Source: Pseudomonas sp. PDNC002
GTDB lineage: Bacteria > Pseudomonadota > Gammaproteobacteria > Pseudomonadales > Pseudomonadaceae
Assembly: GCF_016919445.1 (NCBI RefSeq)
Contig: NZ_CP070356.1
Span: 3,132,001 to 3,196,000 of the forward strand
Direction of reading: 5' to 3'
Length of the DNA: 64,000 nt
In this document: one piece after another, positions 26,695 through 35,801 of the stretch
Numbering within the stretch: the stretch's first letter is position 1
Layout of the letters: each line of letters starts with the position of its first letter
Translations under genes and position numbers: made by a program
Notes under the pieces: model-generated
What the model was told of the DNA's origin: nothing
Databases searched by the model: none
What the model saw: the letters and a program-made list of their open reading frames with translations, nothing else

Positions 26695-27899
26695 AGATTT
26701 CCTCCATCGCCTCGCGCGCGTCTCTCGCCCTGTCCCTGCTGCTGCCGGTGGCGTTCGCGCAGGCCGCGCCGGGCGATGATTTCGGCGCCTGCATGAATCG
26801 CCTGCAGGGAGCCGCCCAGGCCAAGGGCGTCAGTGCTGCCAGCTTTGCGCAGTTCACCAAAGGCTTGCAGCCGGACATGACTGTGCTGCCGCTGCTGGAT
26901 GCCCAGCCCGAATTCACCACGCCGATCTGGGATTACCTGGCCGGGCTGGTGGACGAACAGCGCGTCGCTGACGGCAAGGCCCGCATGGCCGAACACGCCG
27001 ATCTGCTGCGCAAGGTCGCCGCGCGTTACCAGGTCGACCCCGCCACGGTGGTGGCCGTGTGGGGCGTGGAGAGCGATTACGGCCGCATCACCGGCAAGCG
27101 CCCGTTGCTGGTGTCGCTGTCGACATTGTCCTGCTACGGGCGCCGTCAGTCGTTCTTCCAGGGCGAGTTCATCGCCACCCTGAAGCTGCTGCAGCAGGGC
27201 GATATCCGCGACAGCGGCATCACCGGCTCCTGGGCCGGCGCCTTCGGCCAGACGCAGTTCATGCCCTCGACCTATGCGCGTATCGCCGAGGACTTCGACG
27301 GCGATGGTCACCGTGATCTGGTGGGCAGCACCGCCGATGCGCTGGCGTCCACCGCCAACTACCTGCGCAAGGCCGGCTGGCGCGAAGGGCAGCCCTGGGG
27401 CTACGAGGTGAAGTTGCCGGCGGGGTTCGATGCCTCGCTCGCCGGGCGCACCAAGCGCCGGGCGTTGTCCGACTGGACCAGCCGTGGCGTGAAGCGCATC
27501 GACGGCAAGCCGATTCCCAGCCTCGACTCCAAGGCCGCCATCCTGCTGCCGGCGGGGGCGAACGGGCCGGCCTTCCTGGTGCTGCGCAACTATGACGCGA
27601 TCTATTCCTACAACGCGGCGGAAAGCTATGCGCTGGCCATCGCCTTGCTGTCCGACCGCCTGCGCGGCGAGCCGGGCCTGCGCACGCCCTGGCCGACCGA
27701 CGATCCGGGCCTGAGCCGGGCGCAGCGCAAGGAGCTGCAGGAGCTGCTGATCCAGCGCGGCTACGATATCGGCAAGCCCGACGGCATGATTGGCGATGTG
27801 ACGCGCAAGGCGATCCAGCAGGAGCAGAACAAGCTGGGCCTGACGCCGGCGGATGGGCGTGCGGGGCAGAAGATTTTGAAGGCGCTGAAGGGGAGCTGA
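26691..27899 (+). CDS. sltB2: Lytic murein transglycosylase (MltB family) with peptidoglycan-binding domain
   Basis: This enzyme cleaves peptidoglycan glycan strands to 1,6-anhydromuropeptides. The 402-residue precursor has a signal peptide without a lipobox (ending A-F-A-Q-A-A) and the MltB catalytic domain with Glu127 in V-W-G-V-E-S-D-Y-G. It continues with G-S-W-A-G-A-F-G-Q-T-Q-F-M-P-S and a C-terminal PG_binding_1 domain (about 345-400). It starts in an ATGA overlap with the alginate lyase gene, implying coupling of the two. A soluble periplasmic location is expected. Confidence 0.9.
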   Translation: MKISSIASRASLALSLLLPVAFAQAAPGDDFGACMNRLQGAAQAKGVSAASFAQFTKGLQPDMTVLPLLDAQPEFTTPIWDYLAGLVDEQRVADGKARMAEHADLLRKVAARYQVDPATVVAVWGVESDYGRITGKRPLLVSLSTLSCYGRRQSFFQGEFIATLKLLQQGDIRDSGITGSWAGAFGQTQFMPSTYARIAEDFDGDGHRDLVGSTADALASTANYLRKAGWREGQPWGYEVKLPAGFDASLAGRTKRRALSDWTSRGVKRIDGKPIPSLDSKAAILLPAGANGPAFLVLRNYDAIYSYNAAESYALAIALLSDRLRGEPGLRTPWPTDDPGLSRAQRKELQELLIQRGYDIGKPDGMIGDVTRKAIQQEQNKLGLTPADGRAGQKILKALKGS

Positions 27900-27918
27900 C
27901 AGCGCGTTGCTGAGCAAC

Positions 27919-27950
27919 GAAGCCCCGGCCTTGGCCGGGGCTTTTCTTTT
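27919..27950 (+). terminator. Rho-independent terminator of the PL7-transglycosylase operon
   Basis: AAGCCCCGGCC pairs with GGCCGGGGCTT, followed by TTCTTTT. It starts 20 bases after the stop. Confidence 0.9.
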
Positions 27951-27997
27951 GTGCCGCGAACCGCTGAGTCGAGTGTTGTCAGGGAGTCCGCGCCTAC

Positions 27998-28256
27998 GTC
28001 CCCCTCACCCCAGCCCTCTCCCTCAGGGAGAGGGGGCAGTCCGAGCCGACTGACGCGAAGGTTTCATCTTGCACCGAACGATCCCCTCTCCCCCTGGGAG
28101 AGGGGGCAGTCCGAGCCGACTGACGCGAAGGTTTCATCTTGCACCGAACGATCCCCTCTCCCTCAGGGAGAGGGGGCAGTCCGAGTCGACTGACGCGAAG
28201 GTTTCATCTTGCACCGAACGATCCCCTCTCCCCCTGGGAGAGGGTTAGGGTGAGGG
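27998..28256. repeat. Tandem array with 70-bp period (CTCTCCC/GGGAGAGGG family)
   Basis: The segment CAGTCCGAGCCGACTGACGC starts at 28037, 28107 and 28177. Each unit closes with TTGCACCGAACGATCCCCTC, between the outer CCCTCACCCC and GGGTGAGGG ends. It fills most of the 422-base gap 27900-28321. A lone half REP (GTAGGAGCGAACTCTGTCCG) follows near 28280. Confidence 0.9.
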
Positions 28257-28321
28257 CCGCCCCAAGCGCAGAGGTATCTCGTAGGAGCGAACTCTGTCCG
28301 CGGTTGGGGTTCAGGCAAGGC

Positions 28322-28921
28322 TCATTCCCACCCCTTCACCCCCGTCATGTCCGGGAGGTGGTGGGCGATGCCCTTGTGGCAGTCGATGCACGTCGCCTCG
28401 CCCGAGGCCAGGGCCGTGGAGTGCATCTGCCGGGCGCGCTGGCTCTGGCGGGTGAAGTCCATGAACTGGAAGTTATGGCAGTTGCGACACTCCAGCGAGT
28501 CGTTGGCCTTCAGCCGCGCCCATTCGTGCTCGGCCAGTTCACGACGGTGATCGAGGAATTTCTCCCGCGTGTTGATGGTGCCGAAGATCTTGCCCCAGAC
28601 CTCCTTGGAGGCCTGCATCTTGCGCGCGATCTTGTCGGTCCACTTGTGCGGCACGTGGCAGTCCGGGCAGGTGGCGCGCACACCGGAGCGGTTGGTGTAG
28701 TGGATGGTGTCCTTGAGTTCGGCGAAGACGTTGTCGCGCATTTCGTGGCAGGAGGTGCAGAAGGCTTCGCTGTTGGTCGCTTCCAGCGCGGTGTTGAAAC
28801 CGCCCCAGAAGATGATCCCGGCGATGAACCCGGCCAGCGTCAGGAAGCCCAGGCTGTAGTGCACGCTGGGGCGGCGCAGGACGATCCAGTAGCCCTTGAG
28901 CCAGGCGAACAGAGATTTCAT
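28322..28921 (-). CDS. napC: Tetraheme cytochrome c NapC
   Basis: NapC carries electrons from quinol to NapAB. The 199-residue protein has an N-terminal membrane anchor (about 17-38) and four CXXCH heme sites (CTSCH, CPDCH, CRNCH, CIDCH) in the NapC/NirT pattern. It is the last gene of the minus-strand napEFDABC operon, nine bases after napB. Confidence 0.95.
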   Translation of the reverse strand: MKSLFAWLKGYWIVLRRPSVHYSLGFLTLAGFIAGIIFWGGFNTALEATNSEAFCTSCHEMRDNVFAELKDTIHYTNRSGVRATCPDCHVPHKWTDKIARKMQASKEVWGKIFGTINTREKFLDHRRELAEHEWARLKANDSLECRNCHNFQFMDFTRQSQRARQMHSTALASGEATCIDCHKGIAHHLPDMTGVKGWE

Positions 28922-28930
28922 GGCGCCTCC

Positions 28931-29449
28931 TCAGGGATTGCCGGTCGATGTGCCGTCGGCTTTGCCGGTCGCTTTCCCGGCGGCCGCGTCACGCTGGAGG
29001 ATCTTGTCGATGTCCTCGAAGGTGTTGCCCACCAGCGGTTGCACATCCTTCTGCGGCACATGGCATTGCACGCAGAAGTAGCGCCGTGGCGCGACGGCGG
29101 CGAGGGCCTGGCCGTCGCGGTCCATGTAGTGGGTGATGCTGATCATCGGCGCCTGCACCCGCGCGCTGTTCGCGCGGCTATGGCACGACAGGCACTTGTT
29201 GGAGTTGGTGTCGATACGGTAGCCGGCGATGGTGTGGGGGATGGTCGGTGGCTGCTCGGGATAGGCCCGCTCGCGGCGGATGTCCTTGTTCTCGTCGTTG
29301 GCCAGCGGCGGCGCCGGGCGGTCCTCGGCGATGGTGCCGCCGGGGCGGCGGCCATCCGGCGCCGGGGCGTCCAGCGGATAGTTCACCTCGGCGGCCAGGG
29401 CCGGCAGGGCGAGCAGCATCAGCAGCAGGGTAGGGATCGTCTTGTTCAT
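28931..29449 (-). CDS. napB: Diheme cytochrome c NapB
   Basis: This small electron-transfer subunit of periplasmic nitrate reductase has 172 residues. It has a signal peptide (ending L-P-A-L-A-A) and two CXXCH sites, CLSCH and CVQCH, with the conserved distant His ligands. It starts ten bases after napA. Confidence 0.95.
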   Translation of the reverse strand: MNKTIPTLLLMLLALPALAAEVNYPLDAPAPDGRRPGGTIAEDRPAPPLANDENKDIRRERAYPEQPPTIPHTIAGYRIDTNSNKCLSCHSRANSARVQAPMISITHYMDRDGQALAAVAPRRYFCVQCHVPQKDVQPLVGNTFEDIDKILQRDAAAGKATGKADGTSTGNP

Positions 29450-29459
29450 CGCGCGCTCC

Positions 29460-31964
29460 TCAGGCCAGGCTGACCAGTTCGATGCGCACCGCGCATTTCT
29501 TGTAGTCGGTCTGCTTGGAGATCGGGTCGGTGGCGTCCAGCGTGACCTTGTTGATCAGCTTGTTGGCATCGAAGAAAGGCACGAACACCAGGCCCTGCGG
29601 CGGCTTGTTGCGCCCGCGGGTCTCGATGCGCGCGCGGATTTCGCCACGCCGGCTGATCACCTTCACCTCGCTGCCACGCCGCATCTTCAGCTCGCGCGCA
29701 TCGTCGGGGTGCATGTAGACCACTGCGTCGGGCACCGCCTTGTACAGCTCCGGCACGCGCTGGGTCATCGAGCCGGTGTGCCAGTGTTCGAGCACGCGGC
29801 CGGTGGAGAGCCAGAAGGGATATTCCTTGTCCGGAGCCTCGGCCGGCGGCTCGTAGGGCAGGGCGAAGATGATCGCCTTCTTGTCCGGGTAGCCATAGAA
29901 CTGCACGCCGCTGCCGGCGGTGACATAGGGGTCGTAGCCCTCCCGGTAGCGCCAGAGGGTTTCCTTGCCGTTCACCACCGGCCAGCGCAGGCCGCGCGCC
30001 TCGTGGTAGGCGTCGAAGGGCGCGAGGTCGTGACCGTGGCCGCGACCGAAACTGGCGTATTCCTCGAACAGGCCCTTCTGGATATAGAAACCGAAGGCCT
30101 TGGCCTCGTCGTTCTCGAAGCCCTTGGCGATCTCCTCGCTGCCGAAGGCGTCGACCTGGCCGTTCTTGAAGAGCACCTCGTAGAGCGTCTTGCCCTTGAG
30201 CTGCGGCGCCTTGGCCAGCAGCTCCGCGGGCCAGACCTCGTCGGTGGTGAAGCGCTTGGAGAATTCCACCAGTTGCCAGAGGTCGGACTTCGCCTCGCCC
30301 GGCGCCTTCACCAGTTGGTGCCAGAACTGCGTGCGGCGTTCGGCGTTGCCGAAGGCGCCTTCCTTCTCCACCCACATGGCGCTGGGCAGGATCAGGTCGG
30401 CGGCCTGGGCCGAGACCGTGGGGTACACGTCGGAGACGATCACGAAGTTTTCCGGGTTGCGCCACCCCGGCAAGACCTCCTGCATGATGTTCGGCCCGGC
30501 GTGCATGTTGTTGCAGACCTGGGTCCAGTACACGTTGAGCACGCCGTCCTTGAGCATCCGGCTCTGCTGCACGGCGTGGAAGCCGATTTTTTCCTGGATG
30601 GTGCCGGCGGGGAGTTTCCAGATTTTCTCGGCAGTCTCGCGGTGCTTCGGATTGGTCACCACCAGGTCCGCCGGCAGGCGGTGGGCGAAGGTGCCGACCT
30701 CGCGCGCGGTGCCGCAGGCGGACGGCTGGCCGGTGAGCGAGAAGGGACTGTTGCCCGGCTCGCTGATCTTCCCGGTGAGCAAATGGATGTTGTAGATCAG
30801 GTTGTTCGCCCAGACCCCGCGGGTGTGCTGGTTGAAGCCCATGGTCCAGAACGACACCACCTTGCGTTTCGGATCGGCGTACAGCTCGGCCAGGGCCTTC
30901 AGGCGCTCGGCGGGAACGCCGGTTTCCTTGGCCGTGCGCTCCAGCGTGTAGGGTTTGACGAAGGCGGCGAATTCGTCGAAGCCGATGTCGGTCCAGGTGT
31001 TGGCCTTGTCCGCGTTCTTCGCTTTCTGCTCCAGCGGGTTGTCGGGACGCAGGCCGTAGCCGATGTCCTCGGCGCCGTGGGCGAAGCGGGTGTGCTTGTC
31101 GACGAAGTCGCGGTTCACCGCGCCGCTTTCGATGATGTGGTTGGCGATGTAGTTGAGGATGTAGAGGTCGGTCTGCGGCTTGAACACCATGGGGATGTCC
31201 GCCAGGTCGAAGCTGCGATGCTCGAAGGTGGACAGCACGGCCACCTTCACCTGCCCTGCGCTCAGGCGCCGGTCAGTGACCCGCGACCAGAGCACCGGGT
31301 GCATCTCGGCCATGTTCGAGCCCCAGAGCACGAAGGTGTCGGTGGCCTCGATATCGTCGTAGCAGCCCATCGGCTCGTCCATGCCGAAGCTGCGCATGAA
31401 GCCCATCACCGCCGAGGCCATGCAATGCCGCGCGTTGGGGTCGATGTTGTTGCTGCGCAGGCCGGCCTTGAACAGCTTGTTGGCGGCGTAGCCTTCCCAG
31501 ACCGTCCATTGCCCGGAGCCGAACATGCCCACCGAGGTCGGGCCCTTGGCCTTGAGCGCCGCCTTGAACTTCTCGGCCATGATGTCGAAGGCCGCGTCCC
31601 AGCTGATGGGCTGGAACTCGCCCTGCTTGTCGAACTTGCCGTCCTTCATGCGCAGCAACGGGCGGGTCAGGCGGTCGTTGCCGTACATGATCTTCGACAG
31701 GAAGTAGCCCTTCACGCAGTTGATCCCGCGGTTGACCTCGGCCTTGATGTCGCCGTGGGTGGCGACCACCTTGTTGTCGCGGGTGGCGACCATCACGCTG
31801 CAGCCGGTGCCGCAGAAGCGGCAGGGCGCCTTGTTCCAGTCCAGGCGGGTCATGTCCGCCTCGGTGATCAGGTTGGTCGCGGAGCTCAGGATCGGCAGGC
31901 CGGCGGCGGCCGCGGCGATGGCGGCGGCGTTGGCCTTGGCGAACTGGCGGCGGGTCAGGTTCAT
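29460..31964 (-). CDS. napA: Periplasmic nitrate reductase catalytic subunit
   Basis: NapA reduces nitrate to nitrite with bis-MGD molybdenum and one 4Fe-4S cluster. The 834-residue precursor has a Tat signal (T-R-R-Q-F-A-K-A-N), cluster cysteines in [10 protein letters not shown], and the molybdenum-ligand Cys in N-A-R-H-C-M-A-S. Tat export means folding with cofactor before export, assisted by NapD. The start overlaps the napD stop by four bases. It needs molybdate, which ModABC in this window would supply. Confidence 0.97.
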   Translation of the reverse strand: MNLTRRQFAKANAAAIAAAAAGLPILSSATNLITEADMTRLDWNKAPCRFCGTGCSVMVATRDNKVVATHGDIKAEVNRGINCVKGYFLSKIMYGNDRLTRPLLRMKDGKFDKQGEFQPISWDAAFDIMAEKFKAALKAKGPTSVGMFGSGQWTVWEGYAANKLFKAGLRSNNIDPNARHCMASAVMGFMRSFGMDEPMGCYDDIEATDTFVLWGSNMAEMHPVLWSRVTDRRLSAGQVKVAVLSTFEHRSFDLADIPMVFKPQTDLYILNYIANHIIESGAVNRDFVDKHTRFAHGAEDIGYGLRPDNPLEQKAKNADKANTWTDIGFDEFAAFVKPYTLERTAKETGVPAERLKALAELYADPKRKVVSFWTMGFNQHTRGVWANNLIYNIHLLTGKISEPGNSPFSLTGQPSACGTAREVGTFAHRLPADLVVTNPKHRETAEKIWKLPAGTIQEKIGFHAVQQSRMLKDGVLNVYWTQVCNNMHAGPNIMQEVLPGWRNPENFVIVSDVYPTVSAQAADLILPSAMWVEKEGAFGNAERRTQFWHQLVKAPGEAKSDLWQLVEFSKRFTTDEVWPAELLAKAPQLKGKTLYEVLFKNGQVDAFGSEEIAKGFENDEAKAFGFYIQKGLFEEYASFGRGHGHDLAPFDAYHEARGLRWPVVNGKETLWRYREGYDPYVTAGSGVQFYGYPDKKAIIFALPYEPPAEAPDKEYPFWLSTGRVLEHWHTGSMTQRVPELYKAVPDAVVYMHPDDARELKMRRGSEVKVISRRGEIRARIETRGRNKPPQGLVFVPFFDANKLINKVTLDATDPISKQTDYKKCAVRIELVSLA

Positions 31965-32269
31965 CTTGCACCTCCGGCCTGGGCCAGCTCGGGTTGGGGC
32001 TCGATCTGCGGGGCTTCCGGCGACTCGACGACCTCGTGGTAGATCAGCACCGCGTTGAGAACGCCGGGCAGGTTCTGGATGGCATTGAGGTTGTCGAGGA
32101 TGCTTGCCTCGTGGGTCGCTTCCAGCACCACCACCAGCTTTCCTTGCGGGCTCTGCTGGTGGACTTCCAGGTCGGGCAGGCGCAGCAGGTTGGCCTTCAC
32201 GGCCTCCAGCAGCTCCGGACGTGTGTGAACGAGCAGGCTGGCGATCTGGATGCTTTGCGGGTCAGGCAT
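31961..32269 (-). CDS. napD: NapD chaperone for the NapA Tat signal
   Basis: The 102-residue cytoplasmic protein has the NapD fold pattern: [10 protein letters not shown] near the start, [15 protein letters not shown] and [13 protein letters not shown] near the end. It binds the NapA signal peptide and holds it until cofactor loading. The ATG at 32269 follows GAGG and overlaps the napF end by eight bases; a GTG four codons earlier is less well placed. Confidence 0.92.
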   Translation of the reverse strand: MPDPQSIQIASLLVHTRPELLEAVKANLLRLPDLEVHQQSPQGKLVVVLEATHEASILDNLNAIQNLPGVLNAVLIYHEVVESPEAPQIEPQPELAQAGGAR

Positions 32270-32738
32270 GGTCGGCCTCACGGGTCAGGTGGATGGCGTT
32301 GCCGGGGCAGGGCGCAACGCAGGCGCCGCAACCGGTGCACAGGGTCGAATCGAGGGCGGGCAGGGAAGGGCCGCCCAACTGCGGGCGAAAGTGGATCGCC
32401 CGGGGTTCGCAGGCATCGTCGCAACTGCGGCAATGGATACCGGCGTGGGCCAGGCAGTGTTCGTCGATCTGCGCGCGCCAGGGGAATGCCTCGCGGTTCA
32501 GGTCGAACAGCTGGGCCTGACAGGCGTGCGCGCAGTCACCACACAGGCTGCAGCCCGAATGGGTGAAGTCCAGCTGCGGATAGCCGCCATCGCCGATGAT
32601 CAACACCTGCTCGGGGCAAGCGTCGACGCAGGCATTGCAGCGCGTGCAGCCTTCGGGGAAATCGCTGGAGGTCCATGGCGGGCGACGTACTTCGGGCGCA
32701 CCGCCCAGGCGCCGCAGCAGGGCGCGACGGGCGAGCAT
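32262..32738 (-). CDS. napF: NapF iron-sulfur protein
   Basis: The 158-residue protein carries three or four ferredoxin-type Cys clusters: C-T-R-C-N-A-C-V-D-A-C-P, C-S-L-C-G-D-C-A-H-A-C, C-R-S-C-D-D-A-C and C-T-G-C-G-A-C-V-A-P-C-P. NapF is cytoplasmic and thought to help NapA maturation. The start M-L-A-R-R-A-L-L-R-R-L at 32738 fits the family; the frame stays open further upstream through napE. Confidence 0.88.
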   Translation of the reverse strand: MLARRALLRRLGGAPEVRRPPWTSSDFPEGCTRCNACVDACPEQVLIIGDGGYPQLDFTHSGCSLCGDCAHACQAQLFDLNREAFPWRAQIDEHCLAHAGIHCRSCDDACEPRAIHFRPQLGGPSLPALDSTLCTGCGACVAPCPGNAIHLTREADHA

Positions 32739-32748
32739 CACGGCGCGG

Positions 32749-32916
32749 CTACGACGGCGGGCCCGGAGGCCCCGCCACCAGCTGGACCATCCAGACGATA
32801 AAGCCGTAGCCACCGACGATGGCCACGGACAACAGGGGGAACAGGCAGATCACGAGGAACAGGAACAGCCGGGTCTCCTTGCCTTTCTCCGTGCCGGGTC
32901 CGGTCTCTTCAGTCAT
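32749..32916 (-). CDS. napE: NapE membrane subunit
   Basis: This 55-residue single-span membrane protein (R-L-F-L-F-L-V-I-C-L-F-P-L-L-S-V and on) ends in a short G-P-P-G-P-P-S tail. It is the first gene of the nap operon, with GGGAGG before the ATG. Its role is unclear even in studied organisms. I saw no convincing Anr or NarL site in the 199-base gap shared with oprH. Confidence 0.88.
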   Translation of the reverse strand: MTEETGPGTEKGKETRLFLFLVICLFPLLSVAIVGGYGFIVWMVQLVAGPPGPPS

Positions 32917-33015
32917 TTGGTCAGCCTCCCGCCAACGACTGGGAATCAGACTAGACCCTGCGCAATGTGTGGGCAAAATCCTACGATCGTTATTCTTTTT
33001 TCATACAGCGCATTC

Positions 33016-33054
33016 GTTCAGCGCTGGTTCAGCGGTACGACAGGTTCGGTTCAG
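33016..33054 (+). promoter_or_regulatory. PhoP box repeats before oprH
   Basis: GTTCAG at 33016-33021 and 33027-33032 are separated by exactly five bases, the spacing of a PhoP box. A third GTTCAG at 33049 keeps the 11-bp phase, with a weak copy (CGACAG) at 33038. This matches autoregulated oprH-phoPQ promoters in P. aeruginosa. Confidence 0.8.
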
Positions 33055-33115
33055 TGCCCCCCTCGTAACCTTCTCTCCGTCAACACATCTACAGACCTCG
33101 GACGGGAGAATCCCC

Positions 33116-33727
33116 ATGAAAATCATGAAGAAAGTCGCCCTCGCCAGCGCCATCCTCGGTGCCAGCATCGCCGCTACCGCGGCCAACGCAGCCGACACTT
33201 TCGTCGGTATGACCTGGGGCGAAACCAGCAACAACATCCAGAAATCCGATGCACTGAACCGCAACCTGAACAATCCCAAGTTCGACAGCGTGATCAACAA
33301 CAGCGGGACCTGGGGCGTTCGCGCCGGCCAGCAGATGGAGCAGGGCCGCTACTACGTGACCTACGAAAACGTTTCCGACACCGAGAACGGCCTGAAGCTG
33401 CGCCAGCAGAACCTGCTCGGCAGCTACGACGCCTTCCTGCCGCTGGGCGACCAGGGCACCAAGCTGTTCGGCGGCGGCACCGCCGGCCTGGTCAAGCTGG
33501 AGCAGGACTCCAAGGGCTACAGCCGCGACAGCGACGTGGGTTACGCCCTCGGTGCGCAAGCCGGTATCCTCCAGGAAATCGGCAAGAACGCCTCCGTGGA
33601 AGGCGGCTACCGTTACCTGCGTACCAACGCGAGTACCGAGATGAGCCCGCACGGTGGCAGCAAGGTCGGGTCCCTCGACCTGCACAGCAGCTCCCAGTTC
33701 TACCTGGGCGCCAACTACAAGTTCTGA
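33116..33727 (+). CDS. oprH: Outer-membrane protein OprH
   Basis: OprH is an eight-strand barrel that stabilises LPS when Mg2+ is low. The 203-residue precursor has a signal peptide (ending T-A-A-N-A-A) and starts the mature chain D-T-F-V-G-M-T-W-G-E. It ends with Y-L-G-A-N-Y-K-F, a C-terminal Phe typical of barrels. It is first in the oprH-phoP-phoQ operon behind repeated PhoP boxes. Confidence 0.95.
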   Translation: MKIMKKVALASAILGASIAATAANAADTFVGMTWGETSNNIQKSDALNRNLNNPKFDSVINNSGTWGVRAGQQMEQGRYYVTYENVSDTENGLKLRQQNLLGSYDAFLPLGDQGTKLFGGGTAGLVKLEQDSKGYSRDSDVGYALGAQAGILQEIGKNASVEGGYRYLRTNASTEMSPHGGSKVGSLDLHSSSQFYLGANYKF

Positions 33728-33783
33728 CCGGTACTGCAACCGGGCCTCGCGCGGCCCGGTTGCCTGACTCAGGGAGCACGCGC

Positions 33784-34461
33784 ATGAAACTGCTGGTGGT
33801 GGAAGACGAGGCGCTGCTGCGCCATCACCTGTATACCCGGCTCGGCGAGCAAGGCCATGTGGTCGATGCCGTGGCCAACGCGGAAGAGGCGCTGTACCGC
33901 GCCAGTGAATACCATCACGACCTAGCGATGATCGATCTCGGGCTACCGGGCATGAGCGGCCTGGACCTGATCCGCGAGTTCCGCAGCCAGGGCAAGACCT
34001 TCCCCATTCTCATCCTTACCGCTCGCGGCAACTGGCAGGACAAGGTCGAAGGCCTGGCCGCCGGCGCCGACGACTACGTGGTCAAACCCTTCCAGTTCGA
34101 GGAGCTGGAGGCTCGCCTGAACGCGCTGCTGCGCCGTTCCAGCGGCTTCGCCCAATCGAGCATCGAGGCTGGCCCGCTGGTGCTGGACACCAACCGCAAA
34201 CAGGCGCTTGTCAACGGCGAATCGCTGCAACTGACCGCCTTCGAATACCGCATCCTCGAGTACCTCATGCGCCATCACCAGCAGGTGGTGGCCAAGGAGC
34301 GCCTGATCGAGCAGCTCTACCCGGATGACGACGAGCGCGACCCGAACGTCATCGAGGTGCTGGTCGGCCGGCTGCGCCGCAAACTGGAGAGCGCCGCGGG
34401 CTTCAAGCCCATCGATACCGTGCGTGGCCAGGGCTACATCTTCAACGAGCTGTGCAAATGA
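33784..34461 (+). CDS. phoP: Response regulator PhoP
   Basis: This OmpR-family regulator of 225 residues has an acidic pocket in V-V-E-D-E-A, phosphorylated Asp51 in L-A-M-I-D-L-G-L-P-G, Lys in V-K-P-F-Q, and a C-terminal winged helix (V-I-E-V-L-V-G-R-L-R-R-K-L). It controls lipid A and Mg2+ adaptation genes. It follows oprH by 56 bases and overlaps phoQ by four. Confidence 0.95.
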   Translation: MKLLVVEDEALLRHHLYTRLGEQGHVVDAVANAEEALYRASEYHHDLAMIDLGLPGMSGLDLIREFRSQGKTFPILILTARGNWQDKVEGLAAGADDYVVKPFQFEELEARLNALLRRSSGFAQSSIEAGPLVLDTNRKQALVNGESLQLTAFEYRILEYLMRHHQQVVAKERLIEQLYPDDDERDPNVIEVLVGRLRRKLESAAGFKPIDTVRGQGYIFNELCK

Positions 34462-35801
34462 TCCGCTCGCTGCGCTTTCGCTTGATGCTCGGCGCGGCGA
34501 TCCTGGCCGTCCTGTTCATGGCGGCCCTGCTACCGGCCCTGCAACGGGCCTTCAGCATCGCGCTGGAGAACGCGATCCAGCAGCGCCTGGCGGCGGACGT
34601 GGCGACCCTGGTGTCGTCGGCGCGCATCGACGGCGATGTGCTGAACATGCCCGAGCATCTGCCGGTGGAAGACTTCAACCTTCCCGAGTCCAAGCTGCTG
34701 GGTTTCATCTACGACCGGACCGGCAAGCTGGTGTGGCGCTCCACGTCGGCCCAGGACGAGAGTGTCGAGTATTCGCCCAAGTACGACGGGATGATCGATG
34801 AGTTCACCCGGATCCGCGATGCCTCCGGCCAGGAGTTCTTCGTCTATGACGTGGAAATCGACCTGCTCGGCGGCAAGCAGGCGGCCTACAGCATTGTCAC
34901 CATGCAACCGGAAAGCGAGTTCCGCGAACTGGTCAGCGGCTTTCGCGAGCAGCTGTACTTCTGGCTCGGCGGTGCGCTGCTGCTGTTGATGGCGATGCTC
35001 TGGCTCGGCCTTGGCTGGGGGCTGCGTTCGATGCGCGGGCTGCGCTCCGAGCTGGACCAGATCGAGGCCGGCGATCGCGAGCGGCTGAGCGACGAGCATC
35101 CCGACGAGATGCTGCGCCTGACCGATTCGGTCAACCGCCTGCTGGAAAGCGAGCGTGCCCAGCGCGAGCGCTATCGCAATTCCCTGGGCGACCTCGCCCA
35201 CAGCCTGAAGACGCCGCTGGCGGTGCTGCAGGGCGTCAGCGAAACCCTCGCCGACCAGCCACAGAACCGCGAGCAGGTGCAGGTGCTGCAGACCCAGATC
35301 GAACGCATGAGCCAGCAGATCGGCTACCAGTTGCAGCGTGCGACGATGCGCAAGAGTGGCCTGGTCCGCCACCGAGCGGCGCTGGAGCCGCTGCTGGACA
35401 CCATCGGCGGCGCGCTGGACAAGGTCTACCGCGACAAGCAGGTGAATCTCGCCCGCGATATCCCGACGGGTTTCGTCCTGCCGCTGGAAAAAGGCGCGTT
35501 GCTGGAAATGCTCGGCAACCTGCTGGAGAACGCCTACCGGCTGTGCCTGACGACGGTGAAGGTCAGCGCGCGGAAGGATGGCCGGATGTTCGAGCTCATC
35601 ATCGAGGACGACGGCCCCGGCGTGCCGGCCAGCCAGCGCGAGCGCATCCTGCAGCGCGGCGAACGCCTGGACACCCAGCACGCTGGCCAGGGCATCGGCA
35701 CGGCGGTGGTGAAGGACATCATCGATAGCTACGACGGTGAGCTGGCGCTGGAGGATTCCGCGCTGGGCGGGGCGTGCTTCCGCATACGCCTGCCGGGTTG
35801 A
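34458..35801 (+). CDS. phoQ: Sensor kinase PhoQ
   Basis: This 447-residue kinase has two membrane helices (about 10-32 and 163-188) and a periplasmic PAS-like sensor between them with acidic patches such as A-Q-D-E-S-V-E-Y. H box L-A-H-S-L-K-T-P-L-A-V-L and ATPase motifs N-L-L-E-N-A-Y and E-D-D-G-P-G-V follow. PhoQ phosphorylates PhoP at low Mg2+ or with cationic peptides. The final codons, G-G-A-C-F-R-I-R-L-P-G and stop, lie within the first unit of a tandem array that repeats them downstream. Confidence 0.95.
   Translation: MIRSLRFRLMLGAAILAVLFMAALLPALQRAFSIALENAIQQRLAADVATLVSSARIDGDVLNMPEHLPVEDFNLPESKLLGFIYDRTGKLVWRSTSAQDESVEYSPKYDGMIDEFTRIRDASGQEFFVYDVEIDLLGGKQAAYSIVTMQPESEFRELVSGFREQLYFWLGGALLLLMAMLWLGLGWGLRSMRGLRSELDQIEAGDRERLSDEHPDEMLRLTDSVNRLLESERAQRERYRNSLGDLAHSLKTPLAVLQGVSETLADQPQNREQVQVLQTQIERMSQQIGYQLQRATMRKSGLVRHRAALEPLLDTIGGALDKVYRDKQVNLARDIPTGFVLPLEKGALLEMLGNLLENAYRLCLTTVKVSARKDGRMFELIIEDDGPGVPASQRERILQRGERLDTQHAGQGIGTAVVKDIIDSYDGELALEDSALGGACFRIRLPG

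Noticed and set aside
29442-32042. Long plus-strand open frame (866 codons) opposite napA
   Set aside because: It is the antisense of napA, whose Tat signal, cluster Cys and molybdenum ligand are clear. High-GC codon bias creates such frames.
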